Positions 32,645 through 42,614 of a stretch of 64,000 nt of DNA are shown piece after piece (position 1 is the stretch's first letter; every line of letters begins with the position of its first letter). The notes under the pieces are model-generated. The model had not been told where the DNA came from, did not search any database, and saw nothing but the letters and a program-made list of their open reading frames with translations. Source of the stretch: Streptomyces sp. CG4 (GTDB lineage: Bacteria; Actinomycetota; Actinomycetes; Streptomycetales; Streptomycetaceae); assembly GCF_041080655.1 (NCBI RefSeq), contig NZ_CP163525.1, positions 1,550,001 through 1,614,000 of the forward strand, in the 5' to 3' direction. A program made the translations under genes and the position numbers.

Positions 32645-34805
32645 AGCGCTCCCCCTTCTCGGCCTTCTCCACGAGCAGCGCGGGCGGAGCGAAGCGCTCG
32701 CCGTAGGCCTCGGCGAGCTCCCGCGCGCGGGCCACGAAGCCGGGCAGGCCTCCTTCGTAGCCGTTGACGTACTGGAGCACACCGCCGGTCCAGCCCGGGA
32801 AGCCGATGCCGAAGATCGAGCCGATGTTGGCGTCGGCGACCGAGGTCAGCACGCCCTCCTCCAGGAGCCGCACGGTGTCGAGCGCCTCGGCGAAGAGCAT
32901 CCGCTCCTGCATGTCCCGGAACGGGATCTCGTACCCGGGCTTGGCGAAGTGCTCGCGCAGGCCCGGCCAGAGTCCGGCCCGCTTGCCGTCCTCGGTGTAG
33001 TCGTAGAAGCCGGCGCCGCCGCTGCGGCCGGGGCGGCCGAACTCGTCGACCATGCGGTCGATGACCGCCTCCGCCGGGTGCGCCGTCCAGGTGCCGCCCG
33101 ACTCCTCGACGGCCTTCCTGGTCTCGCCCCGGATCTTGCGCGGGAGGGTGAGGGTCAGCTCGTCCATGAGGGAGAGGACCTTGGCGGGGTAGCCAGCCTG
33201 GGCGGCGGCCTGCTCCACGGAAGCCGGCTCGATGCCTTCGCCGACCATGGCGACGCCCTCGTTGATGAAGTGGCCGATCACCCGGGAGGTGAAGAAGCCG
33301 CGCGAGTCGTTCACCACGATCGGCGTCTTGTTGATCTGCCGGACCAGGTCGAAGGCCCGGGCGAGGGCCTCGTCGCCGGTGCGCTCGCCCTTGATGATCT
33401 CCACCAGCGGCATCTTGTCGACCGGGGAGAAGAAGTGCAGCCCGATGAAGTCGGTCTGCCGCTCCACGCCCTCGGCGAGCGTGGTGATGGGCAGGGTGGA
33501 GGTGTTGGAGCACAGCAGCGCGTCCGGGGCGACGACGGACTCGATCTCCTGGAACACCTTGTGCTTGAGCGAGGTGTCCTCGAAGACGGCCTCGATCACC
33601 GCGTCGCAGCCCGCGAGGTCGGCGGCCTCGGCGGTGGGCGTGATCCGGGCGAGCAGCGCGTCCGCCTTCTCCTGGCTGGTACGGCCCTTGGCGACGGCCT
33701 TGGCGCACAGCTTCTCGGAGTAGCTCTTGCCCTTGTCGGCCGCTTCCTGGGAGACGTCCTTCAGGACGACGTCGATGCCGGCGCGGGCGCACGAGTAGGC
33801 GATGCCGGCGCCCATCATGCCGGCGCCGAGGACGGCGACCTTGCGGACCTGGCGGGGCTCGATGCCCTTCGGGCGGTTGGCGCCGGAGTCGACGGCCTGG
33901 AGGTCGAAGAAGAACGCCTGGATCATGTTCTTCGAGGTCTGTCCGGCGGCCAGCTCGACGAAGTAGCGGGCTTCGATCACCTGGGCGGTCTCGAAGTCGA
34001 CCTGGGAGCCCTCGACGGCCGCGGCGAGGATGTTGCGCGGGGCCGGGTAGGGCGCGCCGTTCGTCTGCTTGCGCAGGGTGGCCGGGAAGGCCGGCAGGTT
34101 GGCGGCGAACTTCGGGTTGGCGGGCGTACCGCCCGGGATCCGGTAGCCGGGCTTGTCCCAGGGCTGCTGCGACTCGGGGTTCGCGTCGATAAAGGCGCGG
34201 GCCTTGGCAAGCAGTTCCTCGGGGGTCGCGGCGACCTCGTGGACGAGACCGTTCTCCTGGGCCCGCCGTGCGTTGTACTGCTGGCCCTGGAGGAGCACCT
34301 TCAGCAGGGCGTCGGCGATGCCCAGCAGCCGTACGGTGCGGACGACTCCGCCGCCTCCGGGGAGCAGGCCGAGGGTGACCTCGGGGCAGCCGATCTTGGT
34401 CCCGGAGGTGTCGAGGGCGACCCGGTGGTGGCAGGCGAGGGCCAGTTCGAAGCCGCCGCCGAGGGCGGCGCCGTTGATCGCGGCGACGACCGGCTTGCCG
34501 AGGGTCTCGATGCGGCGCAGGTTCCGCTTGATGGCGAGGCCGCCGTCGAAGAGGTCCTGGGCGGTCTCCGGGGTGACCCGGATCAGGTCGCGCAGATCGC
34601 CGCCGGCGAAGAAGGTCTTCTTGGCGGAGGTGAAGATGATGCCGCGGATCGAGTCCCGCTCGGCCTCGAGCCGGTCGGTGATCGCGGCGAGTGAGTCACG
34701 GAACGCCTGGTTCATGGTGTTCGCGGACTGGTTGGGGTCGTCCAGGACGAGGGTGACGACACCGGTGTCGTCCTGCTCCCAGCGGATGGTGGTGCTCTCG
34801 GTCAT
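32634..34805 (-). CDS. fadB: Fatty-acid oxidation complex alpha subunit (FadB-like)
   Basis: A 723-residue bifunctional enzyme. Residues 1-200 form a crotonase domain (oxyanion segments FAGGDLRD and AINGAALGGGFELALACH) for enoyl-CoA hydration. Residues from about 325 form the 3-hydroxyacyl-CoA dehydrogenase with the NAD motif VLGAGMMGAGIAYSCA and LHFFSPVDKMPLVEI. The C-terminal domain follows from about residue 510. It is the last gene of a unit with thiolase and a CoA-transferase. The ATG at 34805 follows GGAGA. Confidence 0.93.
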   Translation of the reverse strand: MTESTTIRWEQDDTGVVTLVLDDPNQSANTMNQAFRDSLAAITDRLEAERDSIRGIIFTSAKKTFFAGGDLRDLIRVTPETAQDLFDGGLAIKRNLRRIETLGKPVVAAINGAALGGGFELALACHHRVALDTSGTKIGCPEVTLGLLPGGGGVVRTVRLLGIADALLKVLLQGQQYNARRAQENGLVHEVAATPEELLAKARAFIDANPESQQPWDKPGYRIPGGTPANPKFAANLPAFPATLRKQTNGAPYPAPRNILAAAVEGSQVDFETAQVIEARYFVELAAGQTSKNMIQAFFFDLQAVDSGANRPKGIEPRQVRKVAVLGAGMMGAGIAYSCARAGIDVVLKDVSQEAADKGKSYSEKLCAKAVAKGRTSQEKADALLARITPTAEAADLAGCDAVIEAVFEDTSLKHKVFQEIESVVAPDALLCSNTSTLPITTLAEGVERQTDFIGLHFFSPVDKMPLVEIIKGERTGDEALARAFDLVRQINKTPIVVNDSRGFFTSRVIGHFINEGVAMVGEGIEPASVEQAAAQAGYPAKVLSLMDELTLTLPRKIRGETRKAVEESGGTWTAHPAEAVIDRMVDEFGRPGRSGGAGFYDYTEDGKRAGLWPGLREHFAKPGYEIPFRDMQERMLFAEALDTVRLLEEGVLTSVADANIGSIFGIGFPGWTGGVLQYVNGYEGGLPGFVARARELAEAYGERFAPPALLVEKAEKGERFSD

Positions 34806-34855
34806 GACGGTTGTCTCCGTTGAGGTCTCGGAAGTCTCGTGATTCCGCGGGGAGT

Positions 34856-36070
<1,215 letters not shown>

Positions 36071-36113
36071 TGGTGTGCCTTTCGGGAGGGTGGGCCGAGC
36101 GGGGTGGGCGGGG

Positions 36114-37274
36114 TCAGTCGGCCTCGGTGGCCGGGGCGTCGTCCGCGGGTGCGGGTATCCCCCAGTCCCGGGCCACCGTCTCCGTGTCGGCGCCCGGCAG
36201 GGCGGGGCCGGTGCGGACGGCGGTGGGGGTCGCGGAGAACCGGGGGGCGGGGGCCGGCTGGGTGAGGCCGGCGTGTTCGGTGAAGGTGCCGCGGGCGGCG
36301 AGATGGGGGTGGTGCGGGGCCTCGCGCAGGGACAGCACCGGGGCCACACAGGCGTCGGTTCCCTCGAAGACGGCCGTCCACTCGTCGCGGGTGCGGGACT
36401 TGAAGCGGGCGGCGACGCGCTCGCGCAGCTCGCCCCAGCGGGTCCAGTCCTTGCGGGCAGGGGCCAGGTCGTCCAGGCCGAGCAGGCGCAGGAACTCCGC
36501 GTAGAACTGCCCCTCCAGGGCGCCGACCGCCATGTACTTCCCGTCGGCCGTCTCGTAGGTGCCGTAGTACGGGCAGCCGCCGTCGAGGAGGTTGGCGGCG
36601 CGCCGGTCCTGCCAGCCGCCGGCCGCGAGCATGCCGTGGATCATGGTGGACATATGGGCCGTGCCGTCGACGATGGCGGCGTCGACGACCTGTCCGGTGC
36701 CGGTCGCGCGGGCGTGGTGCAGGGCGGCGAGGACGCCCACCACCAGGTAGAGCGAGCCGCCCGCGTAGTCGCCCAGCAGGTTCGCCGGGACGGGCGGGGG
36801 CTCGTCCGGGCGGCCGATCATGCCGAGGGTGCCGGTGAGCGCGATGTAGGCCACGTCGTGGCCCGCGCGGTCGGCGAGCGGGCCGTCCTGGCCCCAGCCG
36901 GTCATACGGCCGTACACCAGGCGGGGGTTGCGGGCGTGGCAGTCCTCGGGGCCGACACCGAGCCGCTCGGCGACGCCGGGGCGGTAGCCCTCGATGAGGA
37001 CGTCGGCTCGCTCGGCGAGGTCCAGTACGCGCGCGGGGCCGTCCGGTGCCTTCAGGTCGACCACGATCGAGCGCTTGTTGCGGTTGGTGATGTCGTACGC
37101 GGGGTCGATCGCGAGGCCGGGACCGCCCGGGCGGTCCACCCGGACCACGTCGGCGCCCAGGTCCGCGAGGAGCATGGCGGCGAACGGGCCGGGTCCGATG
37201 CCGGCCAGCTCGACCACGCGCACACCGGAGAGCGGACCGCCGCCCGGCGTCGCCGGCGTCCCTGCCGTCGTCAT
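36114..37274 (-). CDS. CaiB/BaiF family CoA-transferase or alpha-methylacyl-CoA racemase
   Basis: A 386-residue family III CoA-transferase. [20 protein letters not shown] starts the fold, and DLKAPDGP and [16 protein letters not shown] are typical of alpha-methylacyl-CoA racemases such as AMACR and Mcr. The expected acid-base residues (His near RAGHDVAY and Asp in GDYAGG) are present, so racemase is the better guess than CoA transfer. A racemase would let the following beta-oxidation enzymes use branched-chain fatty acids or sterol side chains. The ATG at 37274 is preceded by GGGGGCTGGAG. It heads the operon with fadA and fadB. Confidence 0.87.
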   Translation of the reverse strand: MTTAGTPATPGGGPLSGVRVVELAGIGPGPFAAMLLADLGADVVRVDRPGGPGLAIDPAYDITNRNKRSIVVDLKAPDGPARVLDLAERADVLIEGYRPGVAERLGVGPEDCHARNPRLVYGRMTGWGQDGPLADRAGHDVAYIALTGTLGMIGRPDEPPPVPANLLGDYAGGSLYLVVGVLAALHHARATGTGQVVDAAIVDGTAHMSTMIHGMLAAGGWQDRRAANLLDGGCPYYGTYETADGKYMAVGALEGQFYAEFLRLLGLDDLAPARKDWTRWGELRERVAARFKSRTRDEWTAVFEGTDACVAPVLSLREAPHHPHLAARGTFTEHAGLTQPAPAPRFSATPTAVRTGPALPGADTETVARDWGIPAPADDAPATEAD

Positions 37275-37700
37275 GCTCCAGCCCCCTGACATGTGTGACA
37301 CAACTGATGTAACACCGGCGATGCTAAGAACACGTTCCACCGGACACAAGACCCAACGAGCAAGCGCTTAGCCAAGTGCCCGGCTCCACACGGATCACCC
37401 GGGAGAGTGAGGGGCGGGTGCGCCACGGTCGGCACGGAGTGTGCTATGGGGCACGTGCGTCGAGAAGGGCCGCACAGCGTTCCGCGGCGACGGTCTCGCC
37501 CCACGGGAACTCACGGAAACTCACGGGAACTCTTCGGCGGCCTCGGGGGGACACCGCGCGAACTCGCCTGCTTTCTCCCGCTTCTTCGGGGCGTTCTCGG
37601 CTGCGGCCACCACTGCCTCCGGGCTGGTCGTCCTCACGCGTTCTCCTCACGCTAGCCTCAGCCACCGACAGCGGCGCGAGCTGCGGGCCCAAGGGGTGTC
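37275..37700. other. 426-bp intergenic region with 10-bp triple repeat, no gene recognised
   Basis: The region lies between divergent genes. ACGGGAACTC, ACGGAAACTC and ACGGGAACTC stand head to tail at 37503-37532. Several short open frames cross the region but none has a ribosome site and a recognisable product. AAGGGG before 37701 is the ribosome site of the next gene. Confidence 0.55.
37503..37532. repeat. 10-bp direct repeat, three units
   Basis: Units ACGGGAACTC, ACGGAAACTC and ACGGGAACTC follow without gaps. A period near one helical turn places the same face of DNA toward a bound protein, so a cooperative regulator site is possible. Confidence 0.75.
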
Positions 37701-38897
37701 ATGAGCAGCCTGAACAGGACGGATCGTCCATACGACCTCGTGCTCTTCGGAGCCACCGGCTTCGTCGGCTCCCTCACGGCGGAGTACCTCGCCGCGCACG
37801 CGCCGAAGGACCTGCGCTGGGCGGTGGCGGGCCGGGACGGACGGAAGCTGGAGCGGCTGTGCCAGCGGCTGCCCGGCGGCGCGGACGTCGGCGTCCTGCG
37901 GGCCGACGTGGCCGAACCCGCGAGCCTGCACGCCCTCGCCGGGCACGCGCGCGTGGTGGCCACGACCGTCGGGCCGTACGTGCTGTACGGCGAGCAACTG
38001 GTCGCCGCCTGCGCGGACGCGGGCACCGACTATCTGGATCTGACCGGCGAGCCGGAGTTCATCAACCTGATGTACGTCCGGCACGACACGCGCGCGCGGG
38101 AGACCGGTGCGCGGCTGGTGCACGCCTGTGGCTTCGACTCGGTACCCCACGACCTGGGGGTGTACTTCACGGTCCGGCAGCTGCCGGAGGGGGTGCCGCT
38201 GACCGTGGACGGCTATGTGAACGTCGACGCCGCCTTCTCCGGCGGCACCCTGGCCTCGGCGCTGAACCAGTTCGCGCGCGGCCGGCAGCTGCTGGCCGCC
38301 GCGCGCGCTCGGGACCGGCACGAGCCACGGCTGAGGGGACGCCGGGTCGCGGCGCCCACGGGCGCGCCGCGGTTCGCCCGGGAGGTCGGTTCCTGGGCGC
38401 TGCCGCTGCCGACCGTCGACCCGCAGATCGTGGCCCGCTCGGCCAAGGCCCTCGACCGGTACGGCCCCGACTTCCGCTACCGGCACTACGCGGCGGTGCG
38501 GCACCTGCCGGTCGCCCTCGGCGGGGTCGCCGCCGTCGGCACGGTGCTGGCGGCAGCCCAACTGCCGCCCGCGCGGCGCTGGTTGTCGGACCGGCTGCGG
38601 CCGGGGGACGGACCGAGCGCGGAGAGGCGGGCGCGGAGCCGGTTCACGGTGCGGTTCGTGGGCGAGGGCGGCGGCCGGCGCGTGTTCACCGAGGTCGCGG
38701 GCGGCGACCCGGGTTACGACGAGACGGCGAAGATGTTCGCCGAGGCGGCCCTGTGCCTGGCCTTCGACGACCTCCCGGCGACGGCCGGGCAGGTCACCAC
38801 GGCACAGGCGATGGGCGACGCCCTGACCGGGCGGCTGCGCGCCGCCGGGATCACCTTCCGGGTGGCAGCCGCCCATCCGAGCTCCTCCCCGGTTTGA
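37701..38897 (+). CDS. Saccharopine-dehydrogenase-like / trans-acting enoyl reductase family protein
   Basis: A 398-residue protein with an N-terminal Rossmann fold (LVLFGATGFVGSLTAEYLA) and the family block YLDLTGEPEFI followed by HACGFDSVPHDLG. These blocks are shared with mycobacterial trans-acting enoyl reductases and saccharopine-dehydrogenase-like oxidoreductases of lipid synthesis. No lysine-pathway gene is nearby, so a lipid reductase role is more likely than saccharopine metabolism. The ATG at 37701 has AAGGGG six bases before it. Confidence 0.85.
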   Translation: MSSLNRTDRPYDLVLFGATGFVGSLTAEYLAAHAPKDLRWAVAGRDGRKLERLCQRLPGGADVGVLRADVAEPASLHALAGHARVVATTVGPYVLYGEQLVAACADAGTDYLDLTGEPEFINLMYVRHDTRARETGARLVHACGFDSVPHDLGVYFTVRQLPEGVPLTVDGYVNVDAAFSGGTLASALNQFARGRQLLAAARARDRHEPRLRGRRVAAPTGAPRFAREVGSWALPLPTVDPQIVARSAKALDRYGPDFRYRHYAAVRHLPVALGGVAAVGTVLAAAQLPPARRWLSDRLRPGDGPSAERRARSRFTVRFVGEGGGRRVFTEVAGGDPGYDETAKMFAEAALCLAFDDLPATAGQVTTAQAMGDALTGRLRAAGITFRVAAAHPSSSPV

Positions 38898-38942
38898 GAC
38901 TTGCGCACCCGGCTCCGCCCGTCTGCCTACTGCCATCGCCTC

Positions 38943-38970
38943 GAAAGTCTCACAAGGTCTTTCAATGAAA
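38943..38970. promoter_or_regulatory. AT-richer palindromic region upstream of the 62-aa gene
   Basis: GAAAG (38943-38947) and CTTTC (38959-38963) form an inverted repeat, and TTTCAATGAAA (38960-38970) is a second palindrome. Base composition is visibly lower in GC than the surroundings. It is a plausible promoter or operator about 50 bp before the start at 39020. Confidence 0.3.
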
Positions 38971-39019
38971 CGATGGAAGCCCAGGCGGGAGAACCGAAGC
39001 CGAAGGAGGCGGGTGAGGC

Positions 39020-39208
39020 ATGAAGTTCGTGCTCGAAGTGACCGTGGACGAGGGCGCGTCGGCGCAGGACCGCGCCGGTGAGGTGGGGCGGATCCTGCGC
39101 TACTGGGGCGGCAATCTCCGGCACTACGCCCTCGAACCGGGCGACGGCTCGGCCGTCTACGACTCGGAGTATCAGGAGGTCGGCGCCTGGCGCGTCGTGG
39201 CCTCCTGA
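39020..39208 (+). CDS. Small conserved protein of unknown function (62 aa)
   Basis: A short acidic protein, MKFVLEVTVDEGAS at the N-terminus and YWGGNLRHYALEPGD in the middle, ending GAWRVVAS. A strong ribosome site (AAGGAGG 12 bp before the ATG) and codon bias support it as a real gene. The alternating pattern suggests a small alpha/beta domain. I do not recognise the family. Its last 37 bp overlap the convergent endonuclease V gene. Confidence 0.7.
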   Translation: MKFVLEVTVDEGASAQDRAGEVGRILRYWGGNLRHYALEPGDGSAVYDSEYQEVGAWRVVAS

Positions 39209-39933
39209 GCGCCGCCCGCGGCGCCCCGTGCCGCAGTCGGCGCGCCCTGTGCCGCTTCCCGGAGGGCCCGGCGGCACAGGGCGTCCGCCCGGCGCGTGGT
39301 CTCCGGCAGCCGGTAGCGCGGGGTCAGGGCCAGCGTGTGGGCCAGGGCGTTGTCCAGGCTCACCCGGTGGCCGACGGAGACGAAGACCGGTTTGACGCCG
39401 TCCCGGGTGCGCAGCGCGCGGCCGACCTCCTCGGTACCCGCGAGCAGCGGAGTACAAGCGCCCCGCTCCGCACCGGGGTCGTCGTACGTGAAGGTGAACG
39501 GGTTCTTGGCGACGCCGATGACCGGCAGGCCGGTGAGCACGCCGAGGTGGCTTGCGAGGCCGAAGCGGCGGGGATGGGCCAGGCCGTAGCCGTCGCAGAC
39601 GACCAGGCCGGGCGGGCACGGCAGCCGGTCCAGGGCGGCCCGGACGGTGGGGATCTCGCGGAAGGCGAGCAGGCCCGGGACATACGGGAAGGAGACCCGG
39701 CCGACGGCCGTCGCCTCGGCGACGACGTCCAGGGTGGCGGCGTCCAGCACGACGGCCGCCGCGGCGACCAGGTCACAGTCGTCGTCGTAGGCGACGTCGA
39801 CCCCCGTGACATGGCCCGTCCCCGGCTCCGGTCCGCGCTCGTCCAGCACCGCCCGGCCGCGCAGCTCGTCCTGTACCGCGCGGGCCTCTTCCTCGGTCGC
39901 GGGCCAGCCCGCGGATACGCCTACGGTCGTCAT
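39172..39933 (-). CDS. nfi: Endonuclease V (deoxyinosine 3' endonuclease)
   Basis: A 253-residue nuclease. The family blocks HVTGVDVAYDDD (first catalytic Asp), YVPGLLAFREIPTVRAAL, VVCDGYGLAHPRRFGLASH (second Asp) and IGVAKNPF are all visible. It cuts DNA next to deoxyinosine formed by adenine deamination. The C-terminus has an Ala/Thr-rich tail beyond the family core. The ATG at 39933 is preferred to an upstream in-frame ATG at 39996, and TACAGT lies ten bases before it. Confidence 0.93.
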   Translation of the reverse strand: MTTVGVSAGWPATEEEARAVQDELRGRAVLDERGPEPGTGHVTGVDVAYDDDCDLVAAAAVVLDAATLDVVAEATAVGRVSFPYVPGLLAFREIPTVRAALDRLPCPPGLVVCDGYGLAHPRRFGLASHLGVLTGLPVIGVAKNPFTFTYDDPGAERGACTPLLAGTEEVGRALRTRDGVKPVFVSVGHRVSLDNALAHTLALTPRYRLPETTRRADALCRRALREAAQGAPTAARGAAGGAQEATTRQAPTS

Positions 39934-39994
39934 CGTGACGTCGACTGTACGGGCGCGTGCCCCGCTGTCGGAGCCGAGGGGTAGGCTCGCGATC

Positions 39995-40291
39995 ATGTTC
40001 GTGCTGGAGCTGACCTACACCGCGCCCCTCGACGCCGTCGACGCGCTGCTGCCGGACCACGTGGCGTGGTTGGAGGAGCAGTACGAGAACGGCTTCTTCC
40101 TGGCCTCCGGGCGCAAGAACCCCCGGGACGGCGGGGTGATTCTCGCCGTCGCCGAGGACCGCGCCCGGATCGAGGAGATCGTCGCGGCCGACCCGTTCAC
40201 TGTCGGCGGCGTGTGCACGTACCGCGTCACGGAGTTCGTCGCCACGAAGACGGTTCCGGAGCTGGAGCGCCACCGGCAGACACCGGCCTGA
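39995..40291 (+). CDS. YciI-like protein
   Basis: A 98-residue ferredoxin-like-fold protein. MFVLELTYTAPLDAVDALLPDH and the following Asp/His-containing stretch, with SGRKNPRDGGVIL and ADPFTVGGVCTY, are typical of YciI, whose function is poorly known. TAGGCT (39982-39987) ends 7 bp before the ATG at 39995, so the message is probably leaderless. It is divergent from endonuclease V with only 61 bp between. Confidence 0.88.
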   Translation: MFVLELTYTAPLDAVDALLPDHVAWLEEQYENGFFLASGRKNPRDGGVILAVAEDRARIEEIVAADPFTVGGVCTYRVTEFVATKTVPELERHRQTPA

Positions 40292-40301
40292 GCAGCGAGG
40301 G

Positions 40302-40634
40302 TCAGCTCTTCCTGGCGTTCAGCGCGCGCTGCAGCTGGCCCTTGTTCATGTGCGAACGGCCCTCGATGCCGCGCTGCTTCGCCTCGTTGTACAGCTGGTC
40401 GTAGGTCGGGCCCTGGGGCCCCTGGCCCGACCGCTTGCCGCCGCGCTCGCCGGACGACATGTCCTTGACCGAGGTGCGGCTCGCGGTGCTGGACTCGCCG
40501 GAACGGGCACGTTCCTTGTTCACGGTCCGTGCGGCGATCTCCTCGGCGCGCCTGGTGCTCTCGCCCCGTTCCTGCGCGCTCTTCTTGATGTGCTCGTACT
40601 GACGCTCACGCTTGGAGCTGGAACCGGCGGGCAT
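40302..40634 (-). CDS. Small basic protein with Rho-N/SAP-like C-terminus
   Basis: A 110-residue highly charged protein. The first 70 residues are Lys/Arg/Glu/Ser-rich and probably disordered or helical. The end, YDQLYNEAKQRGIEGRSHMN followed by KGQLQRALNARK, resembles the short helix-extended-loop-helix of Rho-N or SAP-type nucleic-acid-binding motifs. Relatives in Streptomyces are often called plasmid stabilisation proteins without proof. A nucleic-acid-associated role is inference. The ATG at 40634 follows a GGAAG-type ribosome site. Confidence 0.75.
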   Translation of the reverse strand: MPAGSSSKRERQYEHIKKSAQERGESTRRAEEIAARTVNKERARSGESSTASRTSVKDMSSGERGGKRSGQGPQGPTYDQLYNEAKQRGIEGRSHMNKGQLQRALNARKS

Positions 40635-40693
40635 GATCGCTCCCTTCCTCGCGCTTCCCGTGGGAGGCGAGTACCCGGGTTGCGGACGCCCAT

Positions 40694-40739
40694 CTCAGCG
40701 TTCCAGCCGCGCCACTCTCAGCGTTCTAGCCGCGCCACC
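40694..40739. repeat. 23-bp tandem duplication across a stop codon
   Basis: Two adjoining 23-bp units (40694-40716 and 40717-40739) differ at two positions. Each, read on the minus strand, encodes VARLER followed by TGA. The second unit holds the true gene end; the first is a copy beyond the stop. Confidence 0.85.
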
Positions 40740-41821
40740 CTCCCCTGCTCGCCGGCCGCCCAGCAGCTGAGGTCGGGTGTGCAGGTCACGGTGTCGTACG
40801 AACCGGTGTCGATCGTCCGCCAGGTGCGGCCGGCGTCCGTGGTCAGGTCGGTGCCGGTGGGGCCGACGGCGAGCGCGGCGGTGCGGCTGTGCGGCAGCCA
40901 GGCGGCTCCGGAGCGGTAGGCGGGCGGGGGCGTGGCGGCCGGCGTCCAGGTGCGGCCGCCGTCCGCGGTGACGGCGGCGGAGTGCGGCGAGGCCTGGCCG
41001 GGCCGGTAGTCGCCCCCTACGGCGAGCCCGTGGCCTCGGTCGCGGAAGGCGAGCGCGAAGACACCCCTGGCGGGATCGCCGGCCGGGACCGGCGTGTCGG
41101 CGGCCGTCCAGGTCAGCCCCCGGTCGCCGGAGTGCAGCACACGCGCGTGGGCGCCGCCGCCGGTGGCGAGCCAGACGTCCTTCGGGCCCGAGGTGACCAG
41201 GCACTGGCCGCTCGCGGCGAAGCCCCCCTCGCCGTCCAGGGCGGGCGGCATGCCGCTCGCGGGCAGCACCCGCCAGGAGCGGCCGCCGTCGCTCGTGGAC
41301 AGGATGCGGAACTTTCCGTCCACGGGGTCGCTCAGCGCGAGGCCGTGCCGGCGGTCGAAGAAGGCCAGACAGTCGTAGAACGCCTTCGGGTCGGTGTTGC
41401 GGAAGGACTCCGTCCAGGTCGCCCCGCCGTCGTCGGTGCGGTACACACGGGACGCTTCGCCCTCGCCGATGGCCAGAACCACCGCGCGCCGCGCGTCGAA
41501 CGCCTCGACGTCGCGGAACTCCAGGTCCCCCGCACCCGGCGGAGAGACGTTCCGCCAGCTCGCTCCGCCGTCCGTGGTGCGCAGCACCGTCCCGGCGGTG
41601 CCGGCCAGCCAGGCCGTGCGCCGGTCGACGGCCGCCAGGCCCCGGTAGCGGACCTTCGGGGTGCCCGGGTCCTTGGGCGCCCAGTGCGGACTCCCCTGCC
41701 CGAGGGGACCGGCCTCGGCCGCCGGGACGTTCAGCGCGGCCAGCGCCGCCCCGCACGCCACCCCCGCCGCCACCAGCCTGCTCGTGCGTCTGCCCCGTCG
41801 CGTGCTCCCCAAGCGCCTCAT
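40718..41821 (-). CDS. Exported BNR/YCF48-like beta-propeller protein
   Basis: A 367-residue protein. A twin-Arg-containing N-terminus (RRGRRTSRLVAAGVACGAAL) acts as signal peptide with a likely cut after AEA. The rest consists of repeated Asp-box motifs such as TTDGGASWRNV, TDDGGATWTESF and TSDGGRSWRVL, which build a six- or seven-bladed propeller similar to oxidoreductase-like YCF48/HCF136 and sialidase-like proteins. No catalytic sialidase residues are obvious. The ATG at 41821 is chosen; the open frame to 42016 crosses the promoter region. The 3' end is duplicated. Confidence 0.82.
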   Translation of the reverse strand: MRRLGSTRRGRRTSRLVAAGVACGAALAALNVPAAEAGPLGQGSPHWAPKDPGTPKVRYRGLAAVDRRTAWLAGTAGTVLRTTDGGASWRNVSPPGAGDLEFRDVEAFDARRAVVLAIGEGEASRVYRTDDGGATWTESFRNTDPKAFYDCLAFFDRRHGLALSDPVDGKFRILSTSDGGRSWRVLPASGMPPALDGEGGFAASGQCLVTSGPKDVWLATGGGAHARVLHSGDRGLTWTAADTPVPAGDPARGVFALAFRDRGHGLAVGGDYRPGQASPHSAAVTADGGRTWTPAATPPPAYRSGAAWLPHSRTAALAVGPTGTDLTTDAGRTWRTIDTGSYDTVTCTPDLSCWAAGEQGRVARLER

Positions 41822-42030
41822 GGCGGGCGAAGCTAGCCGACCGGCCCGGCGCCGTCCAGAGGCCGACGGCCCGTCCTCGTGGGCCGTCCGGCCGGTACTT
41901 CGCCGCGCAGGAAGGCGGTGACCGAGGTCACTCGTTCTCCGTGTGCACGCATCGGCCGGATCCGACGTCTTTCCCTGTGCCGGATGCCACACACCCGGGC
42001 TTAGTCCAGCTGTCACGAGGGAGCAAGGCG

Positions 42031-42447
42031 TTGTCCACCGTCATCGAGCAGCCCGTAGAGGCCCGTCTCGTCGCCGCCGCACCGCGCATGCCTAGCATTC
42101 CCGCGACGCTGCGCTACGACCGACGCGACCCGTTCGCCGTCGTCATGACCTTCCCGGCCCCGGCCACCCTCGAAGGGGTCGAGGTGTGCTGGACCTTCTC
42201 GCGCGAGCTGCTGTCGGCCGGGCTGCAGGGGCCTCAGGGCCACGGCGACGTCCGGGTACGGCCGTACGGCTACGACCGCACGGTGCTGGAGTTCCACGCC
42301 CCCGAGGGCACCGCGATCGTCCATGTGCGCTCGGGCGAGATCCGGCGCTTCCTGGAGGCGGCCAACAGCCTCGTGCCCGTCGGCCTGGAACACCTTCAGC
42401 TCGACCTGGACCACGACCTGGCCGAGCTGATGCGAGACGCCTGCTGA
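42031..42447 (+). CDS. SsgA-like (SALP) cell-division/sporulation protein
   Basis: A 138-residue protein of the actinomycete-specific SsgA/SsgB family, which guides septum placement and cell-wall remodelling during sporulation. The block RYDRRDPFAVVMTFP, followed by VCWTFSRELLSAGL, DVRVRPYG and the end region VPVGLEHLQLDLDHDLAEL match the family, and 138 residues is the usual length. The TTG at 42031 is chosen because GAGGGAGC lies 8 bp before it. Which SALP (SsgA to SsgG) it is cannot be said with confidence. Confidence 0.85.
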   Translation: MSTVIEQPVEARLVAAAPRMPSIPATLRYDRRDPFAVVMTFPAPATLEGVEVCWTFSRELLSAGLQGPQGHGDVRVRPYGYDRTVLEFHAPEGTAIVHVRSGEIRRFLEAANSLVPVGLEHLQLDLDHDLAELMRDAC

Positions 42448-42452
42448 GCGCT

Positions 42453-42499
42453 ACGCGCGCGTGACGCCCGAACGGGTGGCCACGCGCGCGTGAAGCCCG
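42453..42499. repeat. 18-bp direct repeat after the SsgA-like gene
   Basis: ACGCGCGCGTGACGCCCG (42453-42470) and ACGCGCGCGTGAAGCCCG (42482-42499) differ in one base and are 29 bp apart. The ACGCGCGCGT core is itself palindromic. Confidence 0.75.
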
Positions 42500-42536
42500 G
42501 CGGCCCGGCTGCGCCCACGCCAGGGATTTAATCCCG

Positions 42537-42565
42537 TTGACAGCCACCGGGCCCCCTCCTACGGT
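42537..42565 (+). promoter_or_regulatory. Near-consensus promoter of ABC-F gene
   Basis: TTGACA (42537-42542) and TACGGT (42560-42565) are 17 bp apart, an excellent match to a housekeeping-type promoter. A palindrome GGGATTTAATCCC (42523-42535) stands directly upstream. An AT-rich block just before the -35 box is a feature of WblC/WhiB7-controlled promoters of resistance genes, so WblC control is possible but unproven. Confidence 0.65.
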
Positions 42566-42602
42566 GTACATCGGTTCTGTTGCCGTCGATTGGAGAAGGA
42601 CG

Positions 42603-42614
42603 TTGCTCGTCTGA
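42603..42614 (+). CDS. Possible three-codon leader peptide of ABC-F mRNA
   Basis: TTG CTC GTC TGA is preceded by GGAGAAGGA with GGAG seven bases before the TTG, a far better ribosome site than expected by chance. Very short upstream frames are known in ribosome-mediated attenuators of ABC-F genes. No protein evidence exists. Confidence 0.4.
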   Translation: MLV

